Assembly (NCBI RefSeq): GCF_002109495.1
Contig: NZ_LVJN01000018.1
Span: 310,001-374,000 of the forward strand
DNA: 64,000 nucleotides
Direction of reading: 5' to 3'
DNA from: Magnetofaba australis IT-1
Lineage (GTDB): Bacteria > Pseudomonadota > Magnetococcia > Magnetococcales > Magnetococcaceae
A model generated the notes under the pieces. It saw only the letters and a program-made list of their open reading frames with translations. It was not told the origin of the DNA and did no database searches. The position numbers were made by a program, and so were the translations under genes. Numbering within the stretch: the first letter of the stretch is position 1; the number at the start of each line of letters is the position of its first letter. Positions 26,431 to 35,990 of the stretch are shown here, piece by piece.

Positions 26431-28555
26431 ACACAGCATTCCAGTCGATAGGCGCGCCTCCCATAGCCAACTCAAATGCATAGCGGCACTCATCCAGGAC
26501 TGGAAGGGTATAGTGCTGTTTGCGTTTGGAATTGTTTGTACGGGGTCGCGTCTTCGTCATGCCAGGGCAGAGCTGGTTGAGTGTCTTCCCAACCTCAGCG
26601 GGACTCGGTGTGCGCGTAATCCCATGCTCCTGGCAAAACTGCTTCAGCAAGATACGCAGCTCGTCCGTAGCAATGGAAACTGGTTCGTCATCCCAGGGTA
26701 ATTCTTCGCCAACCTCTTCGCCCGGAAGAAATCCGTCTGCCAGCAGCTGTTGCCAGAACCGCTGAAGTGGGCTCATCGATAAATCCTTCTGGAATTTCAG
26801 CGCATCCGTTTGAGGCACCTGCCGCAAGTTGACTCCTTCCAGAGGCCACTCAAGCAGGAATCCTAGCAAAGCCTCAATTCCACCGTTCATCATTGCTTCA
26901 TCAAGCGCACCAAAATATTCGTGATCTTGCTTCATGCTGTCAGAGACCTCCAAGCAGAAGAAGCGGCGCTCATCAATTCCAGCAGGAACAGCCCATGCGT
27001 TGTTGGTCGCCATGATGAGGTGTATGTGATTCTGGATGGCGAACGAGTTCACCCCCTTGGGCTCAATCATCAACTGGTCCTCAGTGATCAAAGCTTTCAG
27101 CGGCCCCTCCTCCTTGACGTTGCCTCCCCAAAAAGCCTCATCTGCAAACACCATCAAGGCGTCCTTCAGATGCGAGTTGAAGTTGCCCGTTAAGTGCCGT
27201 GGCTGAACAAGCTGGCGATAGTGCCCCCCAAACAGAGATCCGAAGTGCTTGGCGAACATTCCCTTGCCTGTGCCTCGTCCTCCTAGTAGCACGACAGCAA
27301 CACCAGGGCGCTTGCCTGGATTCTGAACAGCATCAGCCATCCATGAGATCAGATAGTTGTAATGCACATCATTTCCGCTGCAAATCACGTTCTTGATGTG
27401 GTCCAGGAAAGGTTGGCAAGCCTCATGATTGCCTGAAGGCTCGACTGCAAATCCTCGCCAGAGATTGTAATGCTCCACTGGACATTTCTCGCTCGGATCG
27501 AAGACTACCCGCTCGTAGAAACGACGGAACGGGCTCTTAATCCAAGCATCTGCTGCCGAGATCGTTCGATTCGGATTGTGCGGATCTGGTTGAGGTTTCA
27601 TGCTCGCTGTGGCGACATTGAAATCAGCCTTGCTGCTAAACGATATAGCCCCGTCTGAACCCTCGTTGATGATCACTGCTTTCCCTTCGATCATTGCGAT
27701 GGCGTGCTTATCGTTCAGATCCTCTTCCCCTTTCTCCGGAACGGACCTCTGAGGAGAGCCCTGACCAGAAGTGAAGCCGCTTTCTATGGTGGCGTTAATT
27801 TCACCGTCATCCAGCCCAATGGACTTGGCGATCTTTCGCAGCTCCTCCCTGGGATCTGTATCCAGTGATGCTGATTGTTGGCCGCAGGCGTACGCCACTC
27901 GGTTGAGCGTATTGTTGCGATCTCCAGGTTGAGCGTTGCGGAGTTCATCAAAGATCGTCTGGATGCTCTCAGGCAAAGAGATTCTCTCAACCCGCTTGAG
28001 TGCAGCCTCGATTTTCGCAAGGGGGTAGGGGGGCAGGTCATCCTCCACCATCTCTACTTGAAACGGGCTGTCCGTCTTTCGATGCCATGAGCCAGGGACT
28101 CGCATGACTCGCGACAAATCACACACGCTCGGGTCGGTTCCAAATGCATTGGCCAATCGTTTCTGCACTTCCTTGAAGCTGTCCAGTGGACAATCACTCA
28201 CCCGCCAGTAGACGTGGTATTTGTCTGGGCTGCTCTGGACCAGAATATGGGGAGTGGGCATGGCGTCTAAAATAGGCTCAAGTGGTGCGCCGTCCGTATC
28301 AACAAAGAGGGCAGTGACATCAGTGATGTGCTGATTGCCACGCTCTGGCCCTTCGTTGATTTGCAGGAAAATTCCAGCGCCAGCCTCGTCCAGATTGCTC
28401 AGGTCAGGCAGAAGGTTGTCCACGTTGCCCGTTACTGCCCTAGCCAGAGGGTCTCCTCCACCAGCGCCCTTTTTGTCACTGAAGGTTTGAAAGACGCAGC
28501 TTTCTTTTCCAAGAGTAGTCACAAAATCTCGGATTGCTAACTTATTGATGCTCAT
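26429..28555 (-). CDS. Primase-helicase of the integrated element
   Basis: The product is 708 residues from the ATG at 28555 (GGAG nine bases upstream; a longer reading to 28633 lacks support). The N-terminal part resembles an archaeo-eukaryotic-type (RepB-like) primase: FVDTD at 84-88 gives the metal-binding Asp pair, YHVYWRV near 113, and MRVPGSWHRK near 151. A virulence-associated-E/DUF5906-like SF3 helicase region follows, with Walker A GGRGTGKG at 425-432 and FADEAFWGG as Walker B. This combination replicates phage satellites and small integrative elements. Iteron-like repeats adjoin its 3' end. Confidence 0.88.
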   Translation of the reverse strand: MSINKLAIRDFVTTLGKESCVFQTFSDKKGAGGGDPLARAVTGNVDNLLPDLSNLDEAGAGIFLQINEGPERGNQHITDVTALFVDTDGAPLEPILDAMPTPHILVQSSPDKYHVYWRVSDCPLDSFKEVQKRLANAFGTDPSVCDLSRVMRVPGSWHRKTDSPFQVEMVEDDLPPYPLAKIEAALKRVERISLPESIQTIFDELRNAQPGDRNNTLNRVAYACGQQSASLDTDPREELRKIAKSIGLDDGEINATIESGFTSGQGSPQRSVPEKGEEDLNDKHAIAMIEGKAVIINEGSDGAISFSSKADFNVATASMKPQPDPHNPNRTISAADAWIKSPFRRFYERVVFDPSEKCPVEHYNLWRGFAVEPSGNHEACQPFLDHIKNVICSGNDVHYNYLISWMADAVQNPGKRPGVAVVLLGGRGTGKGMFAKHFGSLFGGHYRQLVQPRHLTGNFNSHLKDALMVFADEAFWGGNVKEEGPLKALITEDQLMIEPKGVNSFAIQNHIHLIMATNNAWAVPAGIDERRFFCLEVSDSMKQDHEYFGALDEAMMNGGIEALLGFLLEWPLEGVNLRQVPQTDALKFQKDLSMSPLQRFWQQLLADGFLPGEEVGEELPWDDEPVSIATDELRILLKQFCQEHGITRTPSPAEVGKTLNQLCPGMTKTRPRTNNSKRKQHYTLPVLDECRYAFELAMGGAPIDWNAV

Positions 28556-29134
28556 AATGTGTCTCCAAAAAAAAGTAGAGCAAAAGCTCAGAAAATGGTT
28601 GACAGTGTGCAGAAGCTTGGGCAAAATACGCATACTGCCAAGACTGCAACGTCATATTTTTGGCGAAGTGTCACTGCCTTGACGGTTCCTCCTCCTTCCT
28701 GTGGCAGATTCCTTTCCTGTTTGGGCGCAAAATTCAGCCCGATGAAACTGTCATCCCTCCTTTCTCGTCTCCTGTGAATTCCTGCGCTGAGTTTGGCGGC
28801 ATAAATTGCTCACAATATCAATAACTAACAGCGAAAGTCTGATTGCGTGTAGTGCTGGCAGGGGTTGACGAGTATTCTGGCGCAGCAATGAAAATGTCAT
28901 TGGCCGCCCTTCCCGCAGAAAGCGCACTTCACGCATCTAGTATATGCAAGCACGTTGTGTGCCATGTTTTTTCGTTAGGTGTTATTCGGGTGCTTGTCCA
29001 GTTCATTGTAAGGTAGGAAGCGAGGTGTGGAAGAGGGGGTGACCTTTCTGGGAGAGATAGTCAGGAAAGGCGCAGCAATCAAGGCTTTGTGATTGATTTG
29101 ATGGTCAAAACCCCAATGCGCTGCGCCATTCCAA
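28556..29134. other. Island intergenic region without a supported gene
   Basis: There are 579 bases between the primase start and the integrase 3' fragment. It holds the primase RBS and presumably its promoter. Short open frames here lack ribosome sites and recognisable products. In satellites of this layout a small excisionase/AlpA-type gene is often found in this position; I could not identify one. Confidence 0.5.
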
Positions 29135-29327
29135 TCAACCGATCATTTCAACAAGGTTCTCGGCTTTCAGGTGGGTGTAGCGCATCAGCATCTTGATGTC
29201 CCTGTGGCCTGTGATTGTTGCAACCTGCATGTGATTGAGCCCCTTCTCAAAGAAGCGTGTGGTTGCCTCGTGCCTCAGATCGTGGAAGTGCAGGTTCTCA
29301 ATTCCAGCTTTGTCGCATGCCTTCTTG
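29135..29327 (-). pseudogene. int: Tyrosine integrase, 3' fragment
   Basis: This fragment encodes the catalytic C-terminus: [20 protein letters not shown] with the HxxR pair, ITGHRD, and MRYTHL with the nucleophilic Tyr. It is separated from its 5' part (30746-31536) by an IS3-type element flanked by the duplicated tetramer CAAG. Joining 791 and 193 bases gives 984 bases, an unbroken 327-codon frame, so the disruption is a clean insertion. Confidence 0.92.
29324..29327. repeat. Target-site duplication of the IS3-type element, left
   Basis: CTTG (CAAG on the minus strand) borders the left inverted repeat and is repeated at 30742-30745. Confidence 0.85.
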
Positions 29328-29375
29328 TGTGCTGGTTCAGCGGAAACATGACAACCGTCTAAACCAAAATATCAG

Positions 29376-30359
29376 TTAGCTGTTCGCCTTTTCAGCCATT
29401 TTTTGGGATGGCTGAAAAGACTGCTTTTGGTGCGTCGTCCGACGCCGTTCTCTGGCCGCCTCAAGCTTTTGATCTCGTTCGGCCAGGATCTGCACATGCC
29501 GCCCTTCCAGGCGATCCTGTGGGGTGACGTAGTCGATGGCGCTATGGAGCCGCCGGGTGTTGTAATGCTCGACGTACTTTCCCACAACCCGCTGGGCATC
29601 TTCCAGCGATAATGGCGTCTGAGGCCGAATGCACTCACGCTTCAAACTACCGTGAAAACGCTCCAGCTTTCCGTTGCTCTGCGGATAGTAAGGCGAAGTC
29701 CTCACATGCGTCATGCCGGATTCCCGGATGAACGCCTTAAAATCGTTGGCAACGAACTGCGGCCCATTGTCTGAGATCAGCCGCGGCTTAGCTTCCGGAT
29801 AGGCCTCCTGAGCTCGGAGCAGGACCACTTCAACCTCATCTTCCTTCATCGACTCACGAATCTCCCAGTGGAGGATAAACCTGCTACATCCATCCAGGAC
29901 ACTGCACAGATAGTAGAACGTCCCCTGGATATTCAGATAGGAGATGTCCACATGCCAGTGTTTATGCGGCTCCGAAGGCTGTTTGAACCCTGTGCCCTTC
30001 TGCGAGGGCGGTGGGCTCCAACGACGCATCAGCCCGGCAGTTCTGAGCACACGCAGCACTGAAGAGGGGCTGACCGCCACCACGCCTGCATCCAGCATCA
30101 TGTAGGTCAGGCGCCGATAGCCCTCTGACGGATGTTCATGGAAAAAGGCGACAATCGCTTCCCTTTCCCAATCGTCCAGCCAAAAATCTCGGGGAATACG
30201 GCCATTGTGGTCGTTAACCATTCCATAGCGCTTGCGCCATGAATAGAACTTGCCCCTTTGCACGCCTATCCAGTTGATAATTCGGCTCGTGTCGATTTCG
30301 CTCTTGTCTGACCAAAACGCCACGAAATCCACCACCGAATCCCGTATGTCCGGCTCCAC
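29376..30359 (-). CDS. IS3-type transposase OrfB (DDE)
   Basis: The product is 327 residues from a GTG, but it is more likely translated as an OrfAB fusion. The -1 frame is open from the slippery A-run into this frame. Integrase-core residues are visible: WHVDISYL (Asp), LISDNGPQF (Asp) and NGKLERFHGSLK (Glu). An N-terminal HTH_21-like region precedes the core. All catalytic residues are intact, so the element may still be mobile. Confidence 0.92.
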   Translation of the reverse strand: MEPDIRDSVVDFVAFWSDKSEIDTSRIINWIGVQRGKFYSWRKRYGMVNDHNGRIPRDFWLDDWEREAIVAFFHEHPSEGYRRLTYMMLDAGVVAVSPSSVLRVLRTAGLMRRWSPPPSQKGTGFKQPSEPHKHWHVDISYLNIQGTFYYLCSVLDGCSRFILHWEIRESMKEDEVEVVLLRAQEAYPEAKPRLISDNGPQFVANDFKAFIRESGMTHVRTSPYYPQSNGKLERFHGSLKRECIRPQTPLSLEDAQRVVGKYVEHYNTRRLHSAIDYVTPQDRLEGRHVQILAERDQKLEAARERRRTTHQKQSFQPSQKMAEKANS

Positions 30360-30370
30360 CCAGCAGCCGT

Positions 30371-30673
30371 TCAGCTCACCCCAAGACTTTTTTTTAGCGC
30401 AACATGCGCCTCAAGAAGCTCGGACATAACTTCATTTTTGGTTGCCAACTTCGCTTCTAGTTCGGCAATCTGTCGGTCACAAGCCTTTTGGCCGCGTTTG
30501 TCAGACAAGGCCGCTTCGCCGTTCTCAAACAAAGCCTTTTGCCAGCGATAGTACTGGCTGGGCTGAATGCCCGCCTCGTCACACAGATCCGAGAGAACCA
30601 CCTTCTCGACCAGGTGACGGCGCACATAGCCTACCTTCTGCTCAGCCGTAAATCTCCGCTTCTTCCGTTCCAT
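30371..30673 (-). CDS. IS3-type OrfA (HTH protein)
   Basis: The product is 100 residues with a Transposase_8 helix-turn-helix (RRFTAEQKVGYVRRHL...AGIQPSQYYRWQ) and a C-terminal leucine-zipper-like helix. The last codons before the stop read across a run of eight A and one G, a classical -1 frameshift site. Shifting there gives KKKSWGEL and continues into OrfB without a stop. In this family OrfA alone regulates and OrfAB transposes. Confidence 0.92.
   Translation of the reverse strand: MERKKRRFTAEQKVGYVRRHLVEKVVLSDLCDEAGIQPSQYYRWQKALFENGEAALSDKRGQKACDRQIAELEAKLATKNEVMSELLEAHVALKKSLGVS
30387..30395 (-). promoter_or_regulatory. Programmed -1 frameshift site of the IS
   Basis: The sequence is A8G on the minus strand near the end of orfA. 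The zero frame stops at 30371; the -1 frame stays open through orfB. Confidence 0.85.
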
Positions 30674-30745
30674 ACAAACCTCCGCTTATTATCTACACAT
30701 TATAAACGGCTTGTTTGTCATTTTCCAACTGAACCGAAACACTTG

Positions 30746-31536
30746 AACGCATGGCTCACGCCCCCTGGCTGGATGGTGAATATCCTCCCGGCGATGGCTG
30801 GGCTCTTCTCCTGGCGGTGCTTCAAGATCTCAATGGCTGTAGAGGAGAGGGGGATAGTGCGTGGAATAGCGGTCTTCGTCTCTGGGATATGCAGCGTGCG
30901 TTTCTTCCAGTCGATATCACGCCAATCCATCTTAGTGATCTCCTCACGTCGCATGGCTGTCTCCACTGCAAGGAGAACGATCTCTCGTACAGGACCGCGC
31001 TTTGGAAGGCAATCAATCAAAGCTTCCAGTTCTCCAGGCTCCAGTCGTCTGTCACGTCCTTTGGAGGGTTCTGGTAATCGTACCTGTTCAACTGGATTTC
31101 CCTTGGGCAGCGTGATTCCCCATTCACTCATAGCCAGCTTGAAAATGCGTCGTAAAATACTGAGCTCATCCCGCACAGACTGCTTGCTGACGACTTCTAA
31201 CCGAGCTTCTCGGTATCGTGTGACAAGGTGTGGCGTGATTTGGTCCAGTGTTCGATTGCTAAAGTATCGTACAAAATGCTGGAGTCGGTAAGCCTGAACA
31301 GAGCCGGATTTCTTGGAGGGAAGGATCTCTTGCGTGTAGCGTTCAGCCACTTGTGAGAATGGCGTTGTCTTCGCTGAGGAGATATCCAAAAACAGACCGC
31401 GCTCAAGCTCAGACTCAATCTTTCGAGCCCATGCCTCTGCGTCAGTGCGTTTCAGGAATGTTTGGGAGAGTGGTGGCTGACCCTTGCGACGGATCAGAAC
31501 TCGATACTTGCCGGTACGTTTGCTGATAGAAGCCAT
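30746..31536 (-). pseudogene. int: Tyrosine integrase, 5' part
   Basis: This part encodes residues 1-263 of the island integrase: an N-terminal arm-binding domain (MASISKRTGKYRVLIRRKGQ), a SAM-like core-binding domain, and the start of the catalytic domain with the first Arg in ETAMRREEI. The IS3-type element then intervenes; read as is, it ends after seven IS-encoded residues. The gene starts about 100 bases from the tRNA-Val att site and reads away from it, the standard position for a tRNA-targeting integrase. Loss of the C-terminus should fix the island in place. Confidence 0.93.
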
Positions 31537-31555
31537 CCTGCCCTGCTCCTCTTAG

Positions 31556-31577
31556 TGAACCAAGAGTGAACCAAGGA
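31556..31577 (-). repeat. Arm-type integrase sites, right end
   Basis: Two TGAACCAAG units start at 31556 and 31567, 11 bases apart, just upstream of the integrase start. They match the three units at 23282-23311. Confidence 0.55.
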
Positions 31578-31639
31578 CTATTTGTTTCTAGCCAGGACAG
31601 GATATGATTGCTTCTAAGCTACTGAGATTTCAGTAGAAA

Positions 31640-31717
<78 letters not shown>

Positions 31718-31807
31718 ATACTCACAAGGACGCACATCATGCCGTTAAAGCGGATGTGGGTCAAGGATTTTTTGACGCGCCGATGACGTTCCCATCGCAA
31801 GCGGACA

Positions 31808-32317
31808 TTACGCTTCGCCTTCGGTGTCCACCATGGCTGCGGCGATGGCGTCCGCCGGGCTCTTGCCGCCCCAGATCACCCACTGAAAACAGGGGTAGAA
31901 ACGCTCGCACTCCTGATACAGGGAGGCGAAGATGTCATCCACCTGCTCGTCGCTCAACTCCGCCCCGCGCATGGGCATCACCAAGCGAAACACCGGCGTG
32001 GACTCCTCGCCCCAGATCTCAAAATGCCCGATCCAGATGCGCTCGTTGATCAAGGTGATGGTCTGCGCCACGGTGTTGGTGAAACGGGTGGGGATCTTCA
32101 GGTTCAAATAGGCGTTGAACTGCAGAAACTCGGTGTCTTCGTGGAAGATCACCCACAGTCGATAGCCGCCCCAGTTGCCGAGGATTTCGCCCCACAGTTC
32201 GTTGTCATTGGGGCGCTCCACCTGCCAATCCTGGTCGATGCAATACTCCTCCACAAGGCTGATGGGATTCTCCAGCCAGGAGGGTTCGGTGGGGGTACGG
32301 TCGTGGAATCGGCTCAT
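31808..32317 (-). CDS. YbjN-domain protein
   Basis: The product is 169 residues. The alpha/beta pattern and segments such as WQVERPNDNELWGEI and FNAYLNLKIP fit the YbjN family (type III secretion chaperone-like fold) found in many alphaproteobacteria. In enterobacteria YbjN affects motility and stress responses; a role here is unknown. It stands alone between tRNA-Val and purN. No signal peptide is visible. Confidence 0.8.
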   Translation of the reverse strand: MSRFHDRTPTEPSWLENPISLVEEYCIDQDWQVERPNDNELWGEILGNWGGYRLWVIFHEDTEFLQFNAYLNLKIPTRFTNTVAQTITLINERIWIGHFEIWGEESTPVFRLVMPMRGAELSDEQVDDIFASLYQECERFYPCFQWVIWGGKSPADAIAAAMVDTEGEA

Positions 32318-32409
32318 ACTGGACAGTAACGCGGCGTGCAGTTGGGAGGATCGTTAATACTATCCCCGCACGCAAAGAGGAAGCAAGTGTTGATGGCCGC
32401 ACGCAGCGA

Positions 32410-33120
32410 TTAAGGTCCGGCGCGGCGTCTGGGAGCACTGGTCAGGGGGGCGGGCAGCGGCGGGTTGACCAGGGCTGTCTCCGGCTCCCATGGTTGCCCA
32501 TCCACCAGCACGGTGCGGTTGCGGGTGGAGAGCCGCCCTTCAGCAAACAGCTTCACCGCCAGAGGGTAGATGCGATGCTCCTGTTTGAGGATGCGCCCGG
32601 CCAGCGCGCTGGCGTCGTCATCGGGGAGAATGGGGACCACCGCCTGGGCGATGATGGGGCCGGCGTCTACTTCCTCTTCGACAAAGTGCACGGTGCAGCC
32701 GGAGAAGCGCACGCCGGCATCAATGGCCTTCTGCTGCACTTTGAGGCCGGGGAAGGCGGGCAGCAGCGAGGGGTGGACGTTGATCAGGCGACCCACATAG
32801 TGGCGCACAAAGCCGCCGGTGAGCACGCGCATGAAGCCCGCCAGGCAGACCAGATCGGCCTCGTCGGCGTCGATGGCTGCGATCAGCGCGGCGTCGAAGG
32901 CTTCGCGGGAGTCGTAGGCTTTGTGATCGATCACCAGGGTGTCGATGCCCGCTTCCTGGGCGCGGGTGAGGCCATAGGCGTCGGCCTTGTTGCTGATCAC
33001 CCGCACGATGCGACCCGGAATGGTCCCATCCTCCACGCGATCCATCAGCGCCTGAAGATTGCTGCCGGAGCCGGAGATCAGCACGGCGATGCGGCAGGGG
33101 ATGGCGTTGGACTCAGTCAA
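32410..33120 (-). CDS. purN: Phosphoribosylglycinamide formyltransferase
   Basis: The product is 236 residues. It transfers a formyl group from 10-formyl-THF to GAR, step three of purine synthesis. Seen: [15 protein letters not shown] at the N-terminus, [13 protein letters not shown] with catalytic His, and the following [15 protein letters not shown] loop. The start appears to be TTG at 33120, overlapping the purM stop by 8 bases, which implies translational coupling. The tail of about 25 Pro/Arg-rich residues is longer than usual. Confidence 0.95.
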   Translation of the reverse strand: MTESNAIPCRIAVLISGSGSNLQALMDRVEDGTIPGRIVRVISNKADAYGLTRAQEAGIDTLVIDHKAYDSREAFDAALIAAIDADEADLVCLAGFMRVLTGGFVRHYVGRLINVHPSLLPAFPGLKVQQKAIDAGVRFSGCTVHFVEEEVDAGPIIAQAVVPILPDDDASALAGRILKQEHRIYPLAVKLFAEGRLSTRNRTVLVDGQPWEPETALVNPPLPAPLTSAPRRRAGP

Positions 33121-34186
33121 GGATCGTCACCTGCGGTCCGTCGCCCTCACGAGCGTGGCAGTGGCCGATAAGGTAGGGGGTTTCACCCGCTTGCTTGAGA
33201 ATCGACAGCGCGTTATCCGCCTGCTCCTGGGGAACGATAACGATCATGCCCAGGCCGCAGTTGAAGGTGCGCAGCATCTCCTCCTCGGAGACGTTGCCGA
33301 GCTTCTGCAGATAATTGAAAATCTCCAATCGCTCCCAGGCGCTCTTGCGCAGGGTGACAGCGATGGCGTCGGGCAACACACGGGGAATGTTCTCCCAATA
33401 GCCGCCGCCGGTGATGTGCACCAACCCCTTGACGTCGCATTGTGCCGCCAGCGCCAACAGCGCGCGCACATAGATGCGGGTGGGAGTGATCAGCGCGTCG
33501 CCCAGGGTGGCGTCGCCGAAGGGCGCGTCCAGACCCGGACCGCCTTCGGCCAGCACCATTTTGCGAATCAGCGAATAACCGTTGGCGTGGGGGCCGGAGG
33601 AGGCCAGACCAATCACAGCGTCGCCTGGGGCGATGCGTTGGCCGTCGATGAGACGGTCGCGATCCACCACGCCCACGGCAAAGCCCGCCAGGTCATACTC
33701 GCCCGCTTGGTAGAAGTCCGGCATTTCGGCGGTTTCGCCGCCGATGAGAGCGCAACCGGCTTGGCGGCACCCTTCAGCGATGCCCTGCACCACCGTGGCC
33801 GCCGCCTCGGGGTCGAGCTTGCCGGTGGCGAAGTAGTCGAGGAAGAAGAGAGGCTCGGCGCCCTGCACCACCAGATCGTTCACCGACATGGCCACCAGAT
33901 CGATGCCCACGGTATCATGCCGACCAGTGAGGAACGCCAGCTTCAGCTTGGTGCCCACGCCGTCGGTGGCGGAAACCAGCAAGGGGTTGCGGTACTTGCT
34001 GATGTCCAGGTCGAACAACGCGCCAAAGCCGCCCAGATCCGAGCGCACTTCCGGGCGCGCGGTAGAGGCCACAGCGCTCTTGATGAGGGAAACCAGTCGG
34101 TTGCCCGCGTCGATATCGACTCCAGCGTCGCGGTAGGTCAAGCCGCCCGCGCGCGGTTCTTTTGGGGATTGCGTTTCCTGGGTCAT
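33113..34186 (-). CDS. purM: Phosphoribosylformylglycinamidine cyclo-ligase
   Basis: The product is 357 residues from the ATG at 34186 (MTQETQ). It makes AIR in purine synthesis. Signatures are [30 protein letters not shown] and the C-terminal [10 protein letters not shown]. Normal PurM length follows from this start; the open frame extends to 34273, but those residues are not family sequence. It is divergent from the DUF2066 gene, with a gap of about 90 bases. A purM-purN operon is standard. Confidence 0.96.
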   Translation of the reverse strand: MTQETQSPKEPRAGGLTYRDAGVDIDAGNRLVSLIKSAVASTARPEVRSDLGGFGALFDLDISKYRNPLLVSATDGVGTKLKLAFLTGRHDTVGIDLVAMSVNDLVVQGAEPLFFLDYFATGKLDPEAAATVVQGIAEGCRQAGCALIGGETAEMPDFYQAGEYDLAGFAVGVVDRDRLIDGQRIAPGDAVIGLASSGPHANGYSLIRKMVLAEGGPGLDAPFGDATLGDALITPTRIYVRALLALAAQCDVKGLVHITGGGYWENIPRVLPDAIAVTLRKSAWERLEIFNYLQKLGNVSEEEMLRTFNCGLGMIVIVPQEQADNALSILKQAGETPYLIGHCHAREGDGPQVTILD

Positions 34187-34278
34187 GGCCGCCCGTCTTG
34201 AAAGCACTTTGTTCAAGGGTTCAGGCGGAGTACTATACGATTTTGTCCGCCACCATCGCAATGTGGAACGCACGCTTC

Positions 34279-35445
34279 ATGACTGCTTCACCGCCGCATC
34301 CCGGATTGATCAGGCTCAGCGTCACCTTTTTGGTGATCTGGCTCAGCACTCTGTTCATTGCGCCAACCTCAGTGCAGGCCGAAGAGATTCTGTATGAGGT
34401 GGACGGCGTGCGCGTGCGTGTGGACCTGCCCTTGGCGGAGAATAAGACTCCGCGGGCGGTGGCGCTGTGGCGCGCCAAACGCATCGCTTTCGATCGTCTG
34501 TTGGCGCGTCTGGCGCCGCAGAACGTGTTGCAGGAGCAGGAGAAGGCCATCGGTGAGATGCGCAATCTCACCGACTCCCTGGTGCGGCGAGTGGTGATTC
34601 AAAGCGAACGCTACGCCACCGACAGCTCCAGCTTCGCCATTGTGGCCAATATCGCCTTCGACCGGGAAAAAACACGCCAGATGTTGCGCGACAATGGCGT
34701 GTTGTTTACCGACTCGCCCATGCCCAAAGTGTTGGCGCTGGTGGGGTTGAGCACCGCCTCCGGATGGCGCTATGCAGGAAAAAACGACCCGCTGTGGCGC
34801 GCATTTTCCAAGCAGGCGCGGGCGCGCGGGTTGGATGTGGCGATCCCGCTGCAGGATGTGGAGGATCTGGTCAATCTCAAGTGGGGCCAGGCCATGGCCG
34901 GGGATGAGAAGACCTTTGACTGGGTGATCAAGCGCTACGGCGCCGCGCGCATCTGGTCGGTGCAGGGGCAGGTGGGCGAGTATCCTCAGCAAGCGGATCA
35001 GAAAGAGCGGCGCTTCTATGCGGTGGGTCGTCTCGACGCCGCTTCGCGCGGCGCGGACGCGGTGGAGATCAAGGCCCAGAGCGTCGGCTCTTTCAACTCT
35101 CTACAAGAGGCCGAACAGACGCTGCTGGAGCAACTGGCCGAGAGCCTGCTGGACCAAGTCGCCAAGGAGTGGATGAGCGCTCAGCTTTCCGGCGCCAACG
35201 CCGACGCCTTTGTGGATCTGGATGTGCGCTTTGGCGGCGATTTGACCCGCTATGCGGATCTGGAGTGCAAACTGCGCGATATGGCCGAAGTCCGCCGTCT
35301 TGAAGTGCGCGGCAGCCGTTGGGATATGGCGAAGTTGCGTTTGAGCCTGCAGGGCGAACCGGCGCGCCTGCGGGAGTGGCTGAGCGCGCAGGGGTGGCGC
35401 GTGTCCGAAGATGCGGAGGGCGCATGGCGGGTCCAGTTATTCTGA
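34279..35445 (+). CDS. DUF2066 domain protein, exported
   Basis: The product is 388 residues if started at the ATG at 34279. That start gives a clean signal peptide (LIRLSVTFLVIWLSTLF...VQAEE); an ATG at 34261 is an alternative. The mature protein has the DUF2066 pattern (LYEVDGVRVRVDLP..A..RAKRIAFDRLLARL). Members lie between purM and the CDP-alcohol transferase and hda genes in many proteobacteria, as here. Function is unknown, with an envelope location inferred. It overlaps the next gene by 22 bases. Confidence 0.8.
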   Translation: MTASPPHPGLIRLSVTFLVIWLSTLFIAPTSVQAEEILYEVDGVRVRVDLPLAENKTPRAVALWRAKRIAFDRLLARLAPQNVLQEQEKAIGEMRNLTDSLVRRVVIQSERYATDSSSFAIVANIAFDREKTRQMLRDNGVLFTDSPMPKVLALVGLSTASGWRYAGKNDPLWRAFSKQARARGLDVAIPLQDVEDLVNLKWGQAMAGDEKTFDWVIKRYGAARIWSVQGQVGEYPQQADQKERRFYAVGRLDAASRGADAVEIKAQSVGSFNSLQEAEQTLLEQLAESLLDQVAKEWMSAQLSGANADAFVDLDVRFGGDLTRYADLECKLRDMAEVRRLEVRGSRWDMAKLRLSLQGEPARLREWLSAQGWRVSEDAEGAWRVQLF

Positions 35446-35990
35446 ATGTGCCCAATACCCTGTCGTTTTTGCGCATCTTCTCGGCGCCGCTGTTTATCTG
35501 GTTGCTGCTCAACGATTGGATGAATGCGGCTCTCTGGCTGTTCCTGGTTGCGGGCGTCACCGATGCGGTGGATGGCTTTATCGCCAAGCGCTTTGGCTTG
35601 CAGACCGAACTGGGCGCCTATCTGGATCCTCTGGCGGACAAGCTTCTGCTCCTTTCAGGTTTTATCACCCTGAGCGTGATCGATGTGATGCCGTTGTGGA
35701 TGACGCTGCTGGTGGTGACGCGGGATCTGGTCATTGTCGGCGGCGCGCTGGTGTATCAACTGGCCACCGGCGCGTTGCGCATGGAGCCGCTGATTATCAG
35801 CAAGCTCAATACCGTGGCGCAGATCACCCTGTTGGTGGCGGTGCTGGCGGAGCAGGCGTTTGGCGCGTTTGAGTGGCTGTTTACGCCACTGCTGATTTTT
35901 GCCGCCCTCACTACCGCTGCCTCCGGGTTGGCTTACACCATCGAGTGGACCCGCCGCGCCACCTCGTCTGATCCGGGGGGCGCGCCATGA
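35424..35990 (+). CDS. CDP-alcohol phosphatidyltransferase family protein
   Basis: The product is 188 residues from the ATG at 35424. It is an integral membrane protein with about 5-6 helices. The catalytic motif reads DAVDGFIAKRFG, then GAYLDPLADK, matching DG(x)2A(K/R)...G(x)3D(x)3D. It uses a CDP-diacylglycerol-type donor. PgsA (phosphatidylglycerophosphate synthase) is the closest guess, but the acceptor cannot be read from the motif. Its stop overlaps the next start (ATGA). Confidence 0.88.
   Translation: MAGPVILNVPNTLSFLRIFSAPLFIWLLLNDWMNAALWLFLVAGVTDAVDGFIAKRFGLQTELGAYLDPLADKLLLLSGFITLSVIDVMPLWMTLLVVTRDLVIVGGALVYQLATGALRMEPLIISKLNTVAQITLLVAVLAEQAFGAFEWLFTPLLIFAALTTAASGLAYTIEWTRRATSSDPGGAP

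Larger units (their letters stand above)
29328..30741 (-). mobile_element. IS3-family insertion sequence disrupting the integrase
   Basis: The element is 1414 bp. Terminal inverted repeats of about 25 bp are imperfect: the right end, read inwards, begins TGTTTCGGTTCAG, and the left begins TGTGCTGGTTCAG. Both continue into a GGAAA..ATGACAA block. A 4-bp duplication CAAG flanks it. It contains orfA and orfB in the -1 frame relationship with an A8G slippery run (30387-30395 on the minus strand). Confidence 0.93.

Noticed and set aside
23474-31536. The tRNA-Val island as a known anti-phage defence island
   Set aside because: No recognised defence gene (restriction, toxin-antitoxin, retron, CBASS, abortive-infection) is visible; the kinase has no such signature.
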